The notes under the pieces were generated by a model that ran no database searches, was not told the origin of the DNA, and saw nothing but the letters and a program-made list of their open reading frames with translations. The translations under genes were made by a program, and so were the position numbers. This document shows, one piece after another, positions 7,517 to 15,676 of a stretch of DNA of 33,219 bases (position 1 is its first letter; each line of letters begins with the position of its first letter). The stretch covers positions 1-33,219 of the forward strand of contig CAYYMM010000043.1 of assembly GCA_964472395.1 (NCBI GenBank). Reading direction: 5' to 3'. Origin of the DNA: CALFER01 sp964472395 (GTDB lineage Bacteria > CSSED10-310 > CALFER01).

Positions 7517-9154
7517 ATGAATGCAAATGCGCGTTTTCTGATCCTTGCGATTGTCGTCACTCTCATCGCGGCCTTCCTTCGATTCTCGCATATAACGACC
7601 ATGAATCCCTATATCGAGGATCTCAGTGCCCGATTGGGAATTCTCACTTTGGACTTCCATCGGGGGATTCATCACTTTCCATACGCGCCGTATCAGTTTG
7701 AATTCGATGAAACGGGATCATCATATGTGGCATACATCTGGACGATTCTGTTCGGCAATGATTGGAGTTCGTTTCAGTTCTACGGTGCATTCTTCGGTGT
7801 GCTTCTGACCCTGTCGGTTGTCGTGTTCAGCCGGTGTTTCTATAATGAGCGCACTGCATGGATTTCGGGTTTGTTCGTTGCAACAAATCCTGCGTTGTTG
7901 ACATGGGATCGGTATCCCGCATATGCGAGCAGTCACATCCTATCGATTCTGATCATGCTTGTCTGGGCTATTCTACTGGTTCGACCAACCGTTCCTCGTT
8001 CTTCACTCCGGGTCCTTCTCGCTGGTGTTGTTTTTGGACTCGGGTTGTTCGTGACCAATCTCGTCAATCTGGCTCTTCCCGCAACACTAACGGCATGTGG
8101 CTGCAATCTTGGACGAGCGAGGCAGTTACAATCGATCCGCCGACGGGGAAACAACTTCCTGATGTTCTTCGCCGGTATGGCGATCACTTCCATCCCGATC
8201 CTCATCGCATACAAGCAATTCAGTTGGTATGTATTATGGCGAGTGAAGCATTTCGAGACATTCATGCAATCGTCGGAACCGATCACATGGTTGCTGTCTC
8301 AAATGGGTTTCATAATCGGCCAGATCGGTTGGCGTGCACAGGATTGTCTGTTCCAATCCTCTGGATCCCCCTTGCTTCAACCGATCGAAACGTTGTTGCT
8401 GCTCGCCGGGATCGTTGCAGGAGTCATGTGTCGGCGTAAACCCCGGTATCGTCTGATCCCGCTGTATTTCCTGGTTTGGCTGGGAGTGATCGCAGTGGTT
8501 AAAACCGGACCGTGGAGTTGCACCTACTTCAGCCTGATCGTTCCTTTTCTACTGATTCAGGCCGGTGTGGGAGGCGATTGGATGGTTCGCGGGATTCGGG
8601 TGGCAATCCGTCATTCTATATGTCGGCGTTGGATTTCATCAGTGATCATGACGTCGGTTCTTGTTTCGTCGGTCCTGGCGGCTCGATCGTTCATGGATGG
8701 CTCCAGAAAGTTGATACCCGGCAATTCGCTGCTCACTGATCTGCACTATGATCTGGCGGAAGTGCCTGATCTCCCACATCTGTTCTCGTCCACAATCCAT
8801 GAAGTGTATCATTTTCATTATCCGTTCTGGTATGCAACACGCTCGAGACTGACGCGTGTTTCTATTGTGGACTGGGACGACACCGGCTGGTATTCGCACC
8901 CGGATCATCTCCCGCTGAAAATTGAGAAAAGCGATTCACCATCCTGTTGTTTCATCGTAGATTCGCCTCATGCCGCCGCGTTTCGGGAGCGGTTTGGCGA
9001 GTGGATCACCGAAGATCTACCGATCCGGCTTGAACGATCCGGATTATGGTCGTTTCCATGCACGGTAACGCTTCCGGAGGTGTTGCGCCGAACTTGGACC
9101 GAAACGGCGATTCCTGATATGCTGGACATCGCAACGGTAACGCGATCGAACTGA
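7517..9154 (+). CDS. GT-C-type membrane glycosyltransferase (ArnT/PMT-like)
   Basis: The ATG at 7517 gives 545 residues; a TTG at 7490 is possible but adds nine residues with no signal-like character. After TM1 (residues 6-23) a long first loop carries YAPYQFEFDETGSS with Asp64-Glu65, the acidic pair expected in GT-C enzymes of the dolichyl-phosphate-mannose mannosyltransferase/ArnT type. About nine to ten more membrane helices follow, to roughly residue 395. A soluble C-terminal domain of about 150 residues then probably lies in the periplasm. Such enzymes move a sugar from a lipid-phosphate donor onto a protein, lipid or glycan; donor and acceptor cannot be told here. It follows purMN by 34 bases and precedes the rhomboid gene by 19 bases, so co-transcription is likely. 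Confidence 0.8.
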   Translation: MNANARFLILAIVVTLIAAFLRFSHITTMNPYIEDLSARLGILTLDFHRGIHHFPYAPYQFEFDETGSSYVAYIWTILFGNDWSSFQFYGAFFGVLLTLSVVVFSRCFYNERTAWISGLFVATNPALLTWDRYPAYASSHILSILIMLVWAILLVRPTVPRSSLRVLLAGVVFGLGLFVTNLVNLALPATLTACGCNLGRARQLQSIRRRGNNFLMFFAGMAITSIPILIAYKQFSWYVLWRVKHFETFMQSSEPITWLLSQMGFIIGQIGWRAQDCLFQSSGSPLLQPIETLLLLAGIVAGVMCRRKPRYRLIPLYFLVWLGVIAVVKTGPWSCTYFSLIVPFLLIQAGVGGDWMVRGIRVAIRHSICRRWISSVIMTSVLVSSVLAARSFMDGSRKLIPGNSLLTDLHYDLAEVPDLPHLFSSTIHEVYHFHYPFWYATRSRLTRVSIVDWDDTGWYSHPDHLPLKIEKSDSPSCCFIVDSPHAAAFRERFGEWITEDLPIRLERSGLWSFPCTVTLPEVLRRTWTETAIPDMLDIATVTRSN

Positions 9155-9173
9155 ATGTTGTGAGGTTTCCGGC

Positions 9174-9872
9174 ATGATACCGATTCGGGATACGATTCCT
9201 GCCCGCAGAATACCGATCGTAAACTATCTATTAATTCTTGCAAATGTGTATGTGTTTTTGAGCATGTTGAAAATCCCCCCGCGGGCCATCGAAGCGTTCG
9301 TAGGGTATTGGGGGTTGATTCCCGGCCGGTTGCTCGAATTCTCCATCGTGGATTGGAAAGTGATGCCCAATGGAGGCTTGAAGACCGTTTTCAGTTCAAT
9401 GTTTCTGCATGCAGGCTGGATGCATCTTATCGGTAATATGTGGAGTCTGTATTTGTTTGGTGACAATGTCGAAGACCGACTGGGTCATGTCCGATATCTG
9501 CTGTTTTACATTCTGTCGGGACTCGCGGCGATGATGGTCCATGTTCTTCTGAATCCGATGTCGATGGTGCCAACAATCGGTGCGAGCGGTGCGATTGCCG
9601 GTGTTATGGGTGCTTACTTTCTCCTCTTCCCCCGTTCCAGAATACTCGTGCTGATCCCGGTGTTCTTCTATCCGTTGTTCTTTGAGGTGCCGGCCGTTGT
9701 GTATCTGTTTATCTGGTTTATTTCACAGCTCTTCAGCGGTACCGCATCGCTGATGGCTGGCGCGCACGCCTTTGGCGGAATCGCATTCTGGGCCCACATT
9801 GGTGGTTTTATCGGAGGAATGTCGCTTCAAAAGATCATCAAGCCGGGTCAGAAATCCGGGTCATATCGCTGA
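9174..9872 (+). CDS. Rhomboid-family intramembrane serine protease
   Basis: This 232-residue protein is a rhomboid, which cleaves transmembrane substrates inside the membrane. The catalytic Ser138 is in GASGAIAGVMGAYFLLFP and the catalytic His208 is in AHIGGFIGGM. The FLHAGWMHLIGNMWSLYLFG segment supplies the conserved HxxxN motif of the oxyanion region. The L1-loop region between TM1 and TM2 is present, and about six to seven membrane helices fit the family. The length is typical of the compact bacterial type with a slightly extended TM5 loop. The start is supported by a GAGG about 10 bases upstream and by the N-terminal MIPIRDTIPARRIPIVNY, common in this subfamily. The natural substrate is unknown. 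Confidence 0.93.
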   Translation: MIPIRDTIPARRIPIVNYLLILANVYVFLSMLKIPPRAIEAFVGYWGLIPGRLLEFSIVDWKVMPNGGLKTVFSSMFLHAGWMHLIGNMWSLYLFGDNVEDRLGHVRYLLFYILSGLAAMMVHVLLNPMSMVPTIGASGAIAGVMGAYFLLFPRSRILVLIPVFFYPLFFEVPAVVYLFIWFISQLFSGTASLMAGAHAFGGIAFWAHIGGFIGGMSLQKIIKPGQKSGSYR

Positions 9873-9972
9873 TTCGACGTTGTGCCGCCGATTTCAGAAC
9901 GCTAATATACTCCCGGTTCAAGCCGGAAACCCATTCGTGAAGTTCCAATCCGCAACAGGAGTATCGAAAACG

Positions 9973-11703
9973 ATGATGACGATCCAAGAGATGGAAAATG
10001 TGCTGAGAACAGCGATCTGCGCGCGATGTCAGCATACGTTCGGGGGCGATCCTGAACATGTTGCGCTTGGTCTGCCGCCTGAAACGATCGATGCGGATTA
10101 TGCAGTGGAATGCTTCTCGATGTCCAAACTCTACCGAACATCTCCGAAAGACATCGCTCAGGAGATCGCGAGCATGGATCGCCCGGATTGGGTGGAGTCG
10201 ATCACGCCCGCAGGGCCGTATGTCAACATTAAACTTTCTCCGGCTGTTCTCGAACAGACGATTTTCGATCAGACCGACGCCGAGAAGACTCGATTTGGAT
10301 GGCAGAAGCAGGAAACTCAGAAGCGAATCATCGTCGAGTACTCATCGCCTAATACGAATAAACCTCTCCACTTAGGACACATCCGCAACAACGTGCTGGG
10401 GGTCGCGGTGGTGAATCTGCTCAGGGCGATGGGCAACGATGTCATTCCGGCATCAATCCTGAACGACCGGGGGATTCACATCTGTAAAGCCATGGTGGCA
10501 TATCGGAAGTTTTTCGAGGGACAGACGCCTGAGACATCCGGGATGAAAGGCGATCACTTCGTCGGGATGACCTATGTCCGGTTCGATCAGGAATCGCGCG
10601 GGGATGAAAGCCTGATGGAGGAAGCCCGGGAAATGCTTCGGGCATGGGAGGCGGGTGATCCGGCAACGCGCGATCTCTGGACGCGGATGAACCGATGGGT
10701 GACAGCGGGCTTCGAGCAGACTTACGCTCGACTCGGATCGACGTTCGATCTGGTACAGTATGAAAGCGAGATGTATCAGGAGGGCAAGTCGATCGCTCTC
10801 GACGGGGTGCAGAAAGGGATTTTTTACAGACGCGAAGACGGTTCGATATGGTTCGATCTTCGCGACGTCGGGCTGGATGAAAAAGCCATTGTGAGGGCGG
10901 ATGGCACGTCGTTGTATCTGACGCAGGATCTTGGAGTTGCCCTGGATCGTGCGCGGCGATACCACCCTGATCGGGTGATCTATGTTGTCGGGTCTGAGCA
11001 GATCTATCATTTCAAAGCACTCTTCGAGGCTCTTGGACGTCTGGGTTTCGCCTGGGCCGCGCGGTGCGTCCATCTCAGTTATGGAATGGTGTATCTGCCG
11101 GAAGGCAAAATGAAATCACGAGAAGGCAAGGTGATCGATGCAGACAACCTGATGGACGACATGACCCGAATGGCGCTCGATGTTATGGAGGAATCCCATC
11201 TTCAGATCGAAGAAGCTGATCGCAGAGCAATCGCCGAGGCAATCGGGATTGGTGCAATCAAATACTATATTCTGAAGGTGGGCGCTCAGAAGGATATCCA
11301 TTTCGACCCCCGAGGATCGCTGTCGTTCGATGGAGCGACCGGCGCATATCTGCAATACACGCATGCCAGGATCCGGTCGATACTGTCCCGGGCGGGAGAT
11401 ACTCGGGAACGTGCATATCAACCGGGGGCATTGACTGAGAAGGAAGAGAGTGCCGTTTTACGAAAGCTGCTGCGCTTTCCTCGGTGTATTGCTGATGCCG
11501 CAGATGATTTGAATCCGTCGAGGCTGGCCTTGTATTTGTGGGAGCTGGCAAAACTCTACAACGGTTTTTATACCAATCATCGCGTTCTGGATGCGCCATC
11601 GGCGGAACTAAGTGCGGCGCGTCTGAGACTCTGCCGAAGTGTTGCGATGACTCTACGATGCGGTCTTGAATTGCTCGGAATCCAGGCGGTCGAGCGGATG
11701 TAG
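9973..11703 (+). CDS. argS: Arginyl-tRNA synthetase
   Basis: This is a class I aminoacyl-tRNA synthetase of 576 residues that charges tRNA-Arg with arginine. The frame is open back to 9772, but that part overlaps the rhomboid gene. The ATG at 9973 follows an AGGAG site (9957-9961) and begins a typical N-terminal additional domain, so it is preferred; ATG 9976 is equally possible. Motifs seen are the SSPNTNKPLHLGHIRNN signature with HLGH at residues 133-136, and the degenerate KMSKS loop KMKSREGK (379-386) normal for ArgS. The C-terminal DALR anticodon-binding domain includes GAYLQYTHARIRSIL and LALYLWELAKLYNGFYTNHRV. Its stop lies 13 bases from the stop of a convergent gene. A weak promoter-like TAATAT sits at 9903-9908. 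Confidence 0.96.
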   Translation: MMTIQEMENVLRTAICARCQHTFGGDPEHVALGLPPETIDADYAVECFSMSKLYRTSPKDIAQEIASMDRPDWVESITPAGPYVNIKLSPAVLEQTIFDQTDAEKTRFGWQKQETQKRIIVEYSSPNTNKPLHLGHIRNNVLGVAVVNLLRAMGNDVIPASILNDRGIHICKAMVAYRKFFEGQTPETSGMKGDHFVGMTYVRFDQESRGDESLMEEAREMLRAWEAGDPATRDLWTRMNRWVTAGFEQTYARLGSTFDLVQYESEMYQEGKSIALDGVQKGIFYRREDGSIWFDLRDVGLDEKAIVRADGTSLYLTQDLGVALDRARRYHPDRVIYVVGSEQIYHFKALFEALGRLGFAWAARCVHLSYGMVYLPEGKMKSREGKVIDADNLMDDMTRMALDVMEESHLQIEEADRRAIAEAIGIGAIKYYILKVGAQKDIHFDPRGSLSFDGATGAYLQYTHARIRSILSRAGDTRERAYQPGALTEKEESAVLRKLLRFPRCIADAADDLNPSRLALYLWELAKLYNGFYTNHRVLDAPSAELSAARLRLCRSVAMTLRCGLELLGIQAVERM

Positions 11704-11716
11704 ATCCCGGAGGAAG

Positions 11717-12850
11717 TTATCGACAGCCGAATGACTGTCTGACCATATTCACGATTTGTTCCGCCTGGATCAGTTCGACACACGAGCAGGATATCTGCTC
11801 GTCGGATTCGGCAATCCGGCATCGCGGGCAGGCTTGTTCGGGATGAGCGAATGTGACGTTGGATCCAAGGAACGAGTCGCGGGGCGTCTGCCTGCCCGTC
11901 AGTACGATTGTCGGCGTGTTCATGACGGAAAACACATAACTGGCTCCTGAATCCAATCCGATGAACAGATCGGTTTTCCGTGCGAGCGCCATCGTTTCAC
12001 CGATGGTCGGGTAATTCCAGATCTGGATCATGCCCGGCGTCAGTTGTCTGGATAACTCCGTGAGAAATTCTGTCTCCATCGGGTCAGATATGATCAAGAT
12101 CTGGTGCCCGTCATCCGTCAGTCCGCGGCAGGTTCGAATCAGGTTCGCAAGAGGCCATTGTTTTCGGTCTGATGCACCACCCGGATGGATCACTATGATC
12201 TTCCGATCGGGTGCTAACCCGGCCAGGATGGAGTGTGTGGAAGCGACATCTTCAGGGGGTGGTACGAGTTCAGGCGCAATGAAGCACGGCTTGATACCAA
12301 GTGGTTCGAGCAACCTGAGATGGTGCAGATGAGAAGGCATTCCTTCGATTTCAGATACGGCATGTGTCAGTAGAAGTCCCTCGGACAAACGATTGTAACC
12401 AATCCGGAACGGAGCACCGCTGATGCCGGCCATGACAAGCAGGCGGAGATCTGACTGGAAAACAATCAGCACGTCGTAAGCAAGTCTCCGAAACTCCCAG
12501 GAAATACTCAAAAGACCGTGATGCGAAGGCGCTTCGTGGTAATGATGTCCTCGGATGTACCAGTCCGGGTTGTAGGTGAATACCTCGTGAATCGCCCGGT
12601 GTTTGCGCAACAACGGCTCGGCCCATTCCCATGTGACAAAGTCAATCTCGGCTTCCGGATAGGAATCTTTCAGAAGCTGAAGGGTAGGAATGCAGTACAG
12701 CATGTGGCGGATGGAATCGATGCTGATGAGGAGCATACGGCTGATCTTCTGAGGAGATTGAGCAAACCGCTTCCGGAACCGCAGGAGTCTGCCTCCAAAA
12801 CGGTCGATGGATCGAACAATAGAATGTAGCCGTCCGGTTTGTGAAAGCAT
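11717..12850 (-). CDS. GT9-family glycosyltransferase (heptosyltransferase-like)
   Basis: This 377-residue protein matches the GT9 (ADP-heptose:LPS heptosyltransferase) fold. The N-terminal Rossmann domain starts with MLLISIDSIRHMLYCIPTLQ (from residue 39). The C-terminal nucleotide-binding domain has VIHPGGASDRKQWP and DLFIGLDSGASYVFSVMNTP, equivalent to the usual GNDSGPSHLAAALGTP motif. A Cys cluster near the C-terminus (ACPRCR and SCSC) is also common in GT9. These enzymes add heptose or a related sugar to lipopolysaccharide core on the cytoplasmic face. The exact sugar is unknown, because the Asp-Ser-Gly motif lacks the usual Asn. The start at 12850 gives a 38-residue basic extension and is supported by the promoter about 30 bases upstream. 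ATG 12736 is an alternative. No strong ribosome site is seen for either. Confidence 0.88.
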   Translation of the reverse strand: MLSQTGRLHSIVRSIDRFGGRLLRFRKRFAQSPQKISRMLLISIDSIRHMLYCIPTLQLLKDSYPEAEIDFVTWEWAEPLLRKHRAIHEVFTYNPDWYIRGHHYHEAPSHHGLLSISWEFRRLAYDVLIVFQSDLRLLVMAGISGAPFRIGYNRLSEGLLLTHAVSEIEGMPSHLHHLRLLEPLGIKPCFIAPELVPPPEDVASTHSILAGLAPDRKIIVIHPGGASDRKQWPLANLIRTCRGLTDDGHQILIISDPMETEFLTELSRQLTPGMIQIWNYPTIGETMALARKTDLFIGLDSGASYVFSVMNTPTIVLTGRQTPRDSFLGSNVTFAHPEQACPRCRIAESDEQISCSCVELIQAEQIVNMVRQSFGCR

Positions 12851-12879
12851 TTTGAATCCATCCGATGCGTTCGAAATCC

Positions 12880-12908
12880 ATTATACGTTCTGCGAGTTCA
12901 AATGTCAT
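12880..12908 (-). promoter_or_regulatory. Near-consensus sigma70 promoter for the GT9 gene
   Basis: Read on the minus strand, ATGACA (12908-12903) is followed after 17 bases by TATAAT (12885-12880), matching consensus at five of six and six of six positions. Transcription would begin near 12873, giving a leader of about 23 bases before the ATG at 12850. This is one of the best-looking promoters in the window. Confidence 0.65.
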
Positions 12909-12990
12909 GGATCATCCACTCCCACGCCTTGTCACTCTCACCTGCTTGGTCGCTCGGATGATGCTCCGTGTAAAAGCGAATCATCTGCTG

Positions 12991-13020
12991 TTTACAGTTT
13001 CATTTCAGGCGTTGTATATT
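12991..13020 (+). promoter_or_regulatory. Candidate sigma70 promoter, possibly giving a leaderless mRNA
   Basis: TTTACA (12991-12996) and TATATT (13015-13020) each match consensus at five of six positions, with an 18-base spacer. The expected start of transcription, about seven bases after the -10, falls on the A of the ATG at 13027. No ribosome site precedes that ATG. Confidence 0.45.
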
Positions 13021-13026
13021 AGATAC

Positions 13027-13788
13027 ATGTTTTTCCTCACCAGACAGATCATCACCCACCTGCTGTTGATCGTAACTGTTTTTCTGCTCTGCACCGGTGT
13101 GTCAGGCGATTCGGACTCAAAAATCGTGCTGATTAAGAAACCGGATCCCCCTAAACTGCCCAAAGTCCTGCGACAGAATCCGGCAAAAGGGATCGTGCTG
13201 ATGAAAGTTCGCTTGAATTTGAAGGGGGAAGTCGAGCATATCGAGATCATTCGATCATCCACCATCGATTCACTCGATGACTTTCTCGCCGTCTGGGTCA
13301 GAAACTGGGTCTTTATCGTTGATCAACCCAAGGACAGCTCGGATGCCGTCTACACCGTCATCACCATCCGATATGATCTTGCCGAGCAGCGATTTGAAAC
13401 GCCCATGACAGCCACATCCGCGATGATTGTGTCGGAGAAAGCCACTCAATCGGAATCAGTCTCAACGACGGTGTCGACACAGGAAGGGCTTTCTGTTTTT
13501 CCCATCGAACCGCTCCGGATTACCAGTATTCCACCGGAAATTCAGAATTCGAATCTCAAGGGTGGAGCCGTAATTCTATGTGAGATCCAACCCGATGGTG
13601 CGGTCAGCTCGGCGATCCCGGAACGGACCGATGAGATGACAGAGGTGCATCGATGGATCATTGGATATCTGAAGACAACCCGATGGCGTTTTTCCGGAGC
13701 TGTACACGCTGCAAGACTTAGGATTCCCGTCGAATATGACACGTCACTGTGCAAAGTCTCGTTTGGTTCTATCACGGAAATGAAGTAA
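13027..13788 (+). CDS. Exported protein with two TonB C-terminal-like domains
   Basis: The frame is open from 12865, but the ATG at 13027 begins a good signal sequence (FFLTRQ, then a hydrophobic core LLLIVTVFLLC to about residue 22, then TGVSG), so it is chosen, giving 253 residues. The mature part has two related beta-alpha-beta domains. The first (about 38-122) has the pattern KGIVLMKVRLNLKGEVEHIE then IIRSSTIDSLD and WVFIV. The second (about 162-240) has ITSIPPEIQNSNLKG, VILCEIQPDGAVSSAI and TTRWRFSG. This follows the TonB C-terminal pattern, in which a Gly-x-Val turn precedes an Ile-x-x-Ser-Ser strand and a terminal Trp-x-Phe strand. There is no adjacent ExbB/ExbD and no long Pro-rich spanner here. 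A stand-alone periplasmic binding or scaffold role is likelier than classic TonB energy transduction. It is 151 bases before a protein sharing the IPxEIQNxNLKG motif. Confidence 0.75.
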   Translation: MFFLTRQIITHLLLIVTVFLLCTGVSGDSDSKIVLIKKPDPPKLPKVLRQNPAKGIVLMKVRLNLKGEVEHIEIIRSSTIDSLDDFLAVWVRNWVFIVDQPKDSSDAVYTVITIRYDLAEQRFETPMTATSAMIVSEKATQSESVSTTVSTQEGLSVFPIEPLRITSIPPEIQNSNLKGGAVILCEIQPDGAVSSAIPERTDEMTEVHRWIIGYLKTTRWRFSGAVHAARLRIPVEYDTSLCKVSFGSITEMK

Positions 13789-13845
13789 TCGAGAGGTTTT
13801 TGAACGTGTTCCCGGTGATCGAGGGTCGCGGGTATCTAAGTTTGT

Positions 13846-13873
13846 TTGACATTATCGAAATTAAGCTTAAACT
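13846..13873 (+). promoter_or_regulatory. Candidate promoter upstream of the second TonB-C-like gene
   Basis: A perfect TTGACA at 13846-13851 is followed after 16 bases by TAAACT (13868-13873, four of six). The perfect palindrome TTAAGCTTAA (13861-13870) lies between and partly over these elements and could be an operator. The region is AT-rich compared with the flanking genes. It is about 65 bases upstream of the GTG start at 13940. Confidence 0.4.
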
Positions 13874-13939
13874 AAAACTAAAGATGCGCAACGACACCGA
13901 TACAGCGACACCAATCAGACCAGCAGCGCGGAGGGGTTA

Positions 13940-14761
13940 GTGAAAACACAACACGTCAAGGTCCTTGTGGGTATTGGGTTATCATTGATTAGCGTCGCGA
14001 CGCTGGCGATGGACGCACAGATTACCGTCCATTCGATTCCCGAACCGGGAGAAGTGCGCATCAACGGCGTGGTTCGCGGAAAAACCCCGCTGTTGTTGAG
14101 TTACCCCCAGAAAACGATCTTCAAACTGACCGTTACACTGGAGGATAAAACGGCCGAGATTGATTATGTCGTTGAAGGTGACGATACCGTCATCCTCGAT
14201 CTGGCATCCGGTGCCAAAGTCGATATGCCCGCGTATAAGAAGTATCTGGCGAGTAAAGTCGTTCAAGATCAGCCGACTCCTGTCCCGACTGAACCTCCGA
14301 CTCCGGTGCCGACGGAACCACCTCCGATGGAAGAAGTGCCGGTTGAATCTCCACTGACTGAATCGCAGATAAACGAACCGGTACAATCGGAAATCCCCTC
14401 ACCAGCCAATGATCTGCCGGACAGCGCTTACCCGGAATCCAATGACAAAATCAAGGTCGACCGGCCCCCTGAGATTCTTCAACCGCCCAAACTGAGCGCT
14501 ATTCCACTCGAAATTCAGAATCTCAACCTGAAGGGCTCAATGGAGTTCAAGCTGCTCGTCGATGTCGATGGCACAGTTCGAAAAGTCACGATATCGAAAT
14601 CATCCGGGAACGACCAGATCGATCAGTTCGTCGTCCCGTTTCTACAGAAGTCGATCTGGACGCCAGCGATGAAGGCTGGAACACCGATCGCCTGCTGGAG
14701 GAAACTCTCCATTTCATTCTATACACTGGCATGTAAATTCGATTTTATCGATCTGTATTAA
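13940..14761 (+). CDS. Exported PEGA-like / Pro-rich / TonB C-terminal-like protein
   Basis: A GTG start with a good GGAGGGG ribosome site gives 273 residues. The signal peptide is about residues 1-24 (KVLVGIGLSLISVATLA). A PEGA-like beta domain follows (about 28-90; ITVHSIPEPGEVRINGVVRG then TPLLL), of a type often found in surface proteins. A Pro/Thr/Glu-rich linker (about 112-180) contains TPVPTEPP in tandem. The C-terminal domain (about 185-265) has LSAIPLEIQNLNLKG, DVDGTVRKVTISKSSG and SIWTPA, a TonB C-terminal pattern close to the second domain of the upstream gene. The Pro-rich linker could span the periplasm or cell wall. Its stop overlaps the convergent glycosidase stop by a few bases. 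The function is unknown; the two proteins are probably partners or duplicates. Confidence 0.82.
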   Translation: MKTQHVKVLVGIGLSLISVATLAMDAQITVHSIPEPGEVRINGVVRGKTPLLLSYPQKTIFKLTVTLEDKTAEIDYVVEGDDTVILDLASGAKVDMPAYKKYLASKVVQDQPTPVPTEPPTPVPTEPPPMEEVPVESPLTESQINEPVQSEIPSPANDLPDSAYPESNDKIKVDRPPEILQPPKLSAIPLEIQNLNLKGSMEFKLLVDVDGTVRKVTISKSSGNDQIDQFVVPFLQKSIWTPAMKAGTPIACWRKLSISFYTLACKFDFIDLY

Positions 14762-15603
14762 TCGCTCTGAACATCCCGCGGTTTCACTGCGACGACAGCC
14801 GGCAGGACCATTTGCTTTTGCGGGATCGTAACTTTGTCCGAGTTCAAATCGAGAGCGAGTTGTGCCTGAGCACCGCCGTCCATGGCAAGTGCTCGTGTCA
14901 CGTCCAGTCCGGCCCCAAGAATCCACTGGCCTATTTCCCATAGCGTATAATCGCCTTCCGTCACGATCAGCAGAATGCGCCGGGAGGTGTCTTCCGCAAC
15001 CAGAGTCCTTCGGGCCTGCTTGTCCGTCTGATTGACGCGGATGAGATGATTCGAATCAACGAGCATCATGGTTTGAACCGCCTGAGAGTAGGCACCCTCG
15101 ACATCGAACTCGGGATATTCGTTGAGATCTATCGTCTGTGCGAGTGGATACGAAGGATCGATGGGCTCTGCAAGTAGAATGCCTTTCCAGAGTCTATGAC
15201 GTCGTGTTCCGAAGTTTTTTCCATCACAGAGCAGGATTCCGAGATGCGTGAAATCTTCGGTGTACTGGCCGGCATTGATAACAAGTGTCGCTCCCAGTTG
15301 CATCCGCCATGCTTCAGAAGTCAGCCGTTGCGCTCCGGGCAGAGTCGTGTAGTGATGTGCAAAAAACTTCCAGAATCTCGGATCGATCCGGACGATAAAG
15401 ATCCGATCCGATCCGTACCGGCAATACGGCATGCCGGATGTCCAGCATGTTTCGATGCCGTTAACCGGCATCCGCCACTCCGGGATACTGGGAGGTGGAG
15501 GTTCGGATGCCCGAAAGTGGCCTGTGATGGAGATGAGGGACAGCAACGTCACGGCCCATCCCATTCCGGTCCTCCGACATTGACTGAATTTCATAATCCT
15601 CAT
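14758..15603 (-). CDS. Exported NAGPA/DUF2233-type phosphodiester glycosidase
   Basis: The ATG at 15603 gives 281 residues; ATG 15594, preceded by GAGG, is an alternative, and an upstream ATG at 15660 seems too early. A signal peptide is visible (TGMGWAVTLLSLISITGHFRAS). The mature part matches the phosphodiester glycosidase (NAGPA, DUF2233) fold, with GATLVINAGQY containing the conserved Asn. An RILLIVTEGDYTLWEIGQWI segment leads to the signature ALAMDGGAQAQL. Members cleave N-acetylglucosamine-phosphodiester or related bonds; the mammalian enzyme uncovers mannose-6-phosphate. Bacterial members are mostly unassigned and often act on exopolysaccharide or wall teichoic-type polymers. The substrate here is unknown. 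The gene is convergent with the TonB-C-like gene and divergent from the giant secreted protein. Confidence 0.85.
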   Translation of the reverse strand: MRIMKFSQCRRTGMGWAVTLLSLISITGHFRASEPPPPSIPEWRMPVNGIETCWTSGMPYCRYGSDRIFIVRIDPRFWKFFAHHYTTLPGAQRLTSEAWRMQLGATLVINAGQYTEDFTHLGILLCDGKNFGTRRHRLWKGILLAEPIDPSYPLAQTIDLNEYPEFDVEGAYSQAVQTMMLVDSNHLIRVNQTDKQARRTLVAEDTSRRILLIVTEGDYTLWEIGQWILGAGLDVTRALAMDGGAQAQLALDLNSDKVTIPQKQMVLPAVVAVKPRDVQSD

Positions 15604-15608
15604 AAAAT
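15580..15608 (+). promoter_or_regulatory. Candidate sigma70 promoter for the giant secreted-protein operon
   Basis: TTGACT (15580-15585) and TAAAAT (15603-15608) each match consensus at five of six positions with a 17-base spacer. The element lies over the 5' end of the divergent glycosidase gene, so firing in one direction may interfere with the other. The predicted leader to the ATG at 15677 is about 60 bases. Confidence 0.5.
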
Positions 15609-15676
15609 AATATGATAGATCATGCGGGAGCGTTTTGCACGTACATGCATCGAGCATCACGACAAGGGGGGTGGGA

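Noticed and set aside
9903..9933. TAATATAC element and CCGG...CCGG arms upstream of argS, considered as a promoter plus hairpin.
   Set aside because: The -35 match is only three of six and the stem is four base pairs, too weak to list as a feature on its own.
9772..9972. Upstream extension of argS starting at 9772.
   Set aside because: It overlaps the rhomboid C-terminus and contains no ArgS-like sequence; AGGAG and ATG at 9973 mark the real start.
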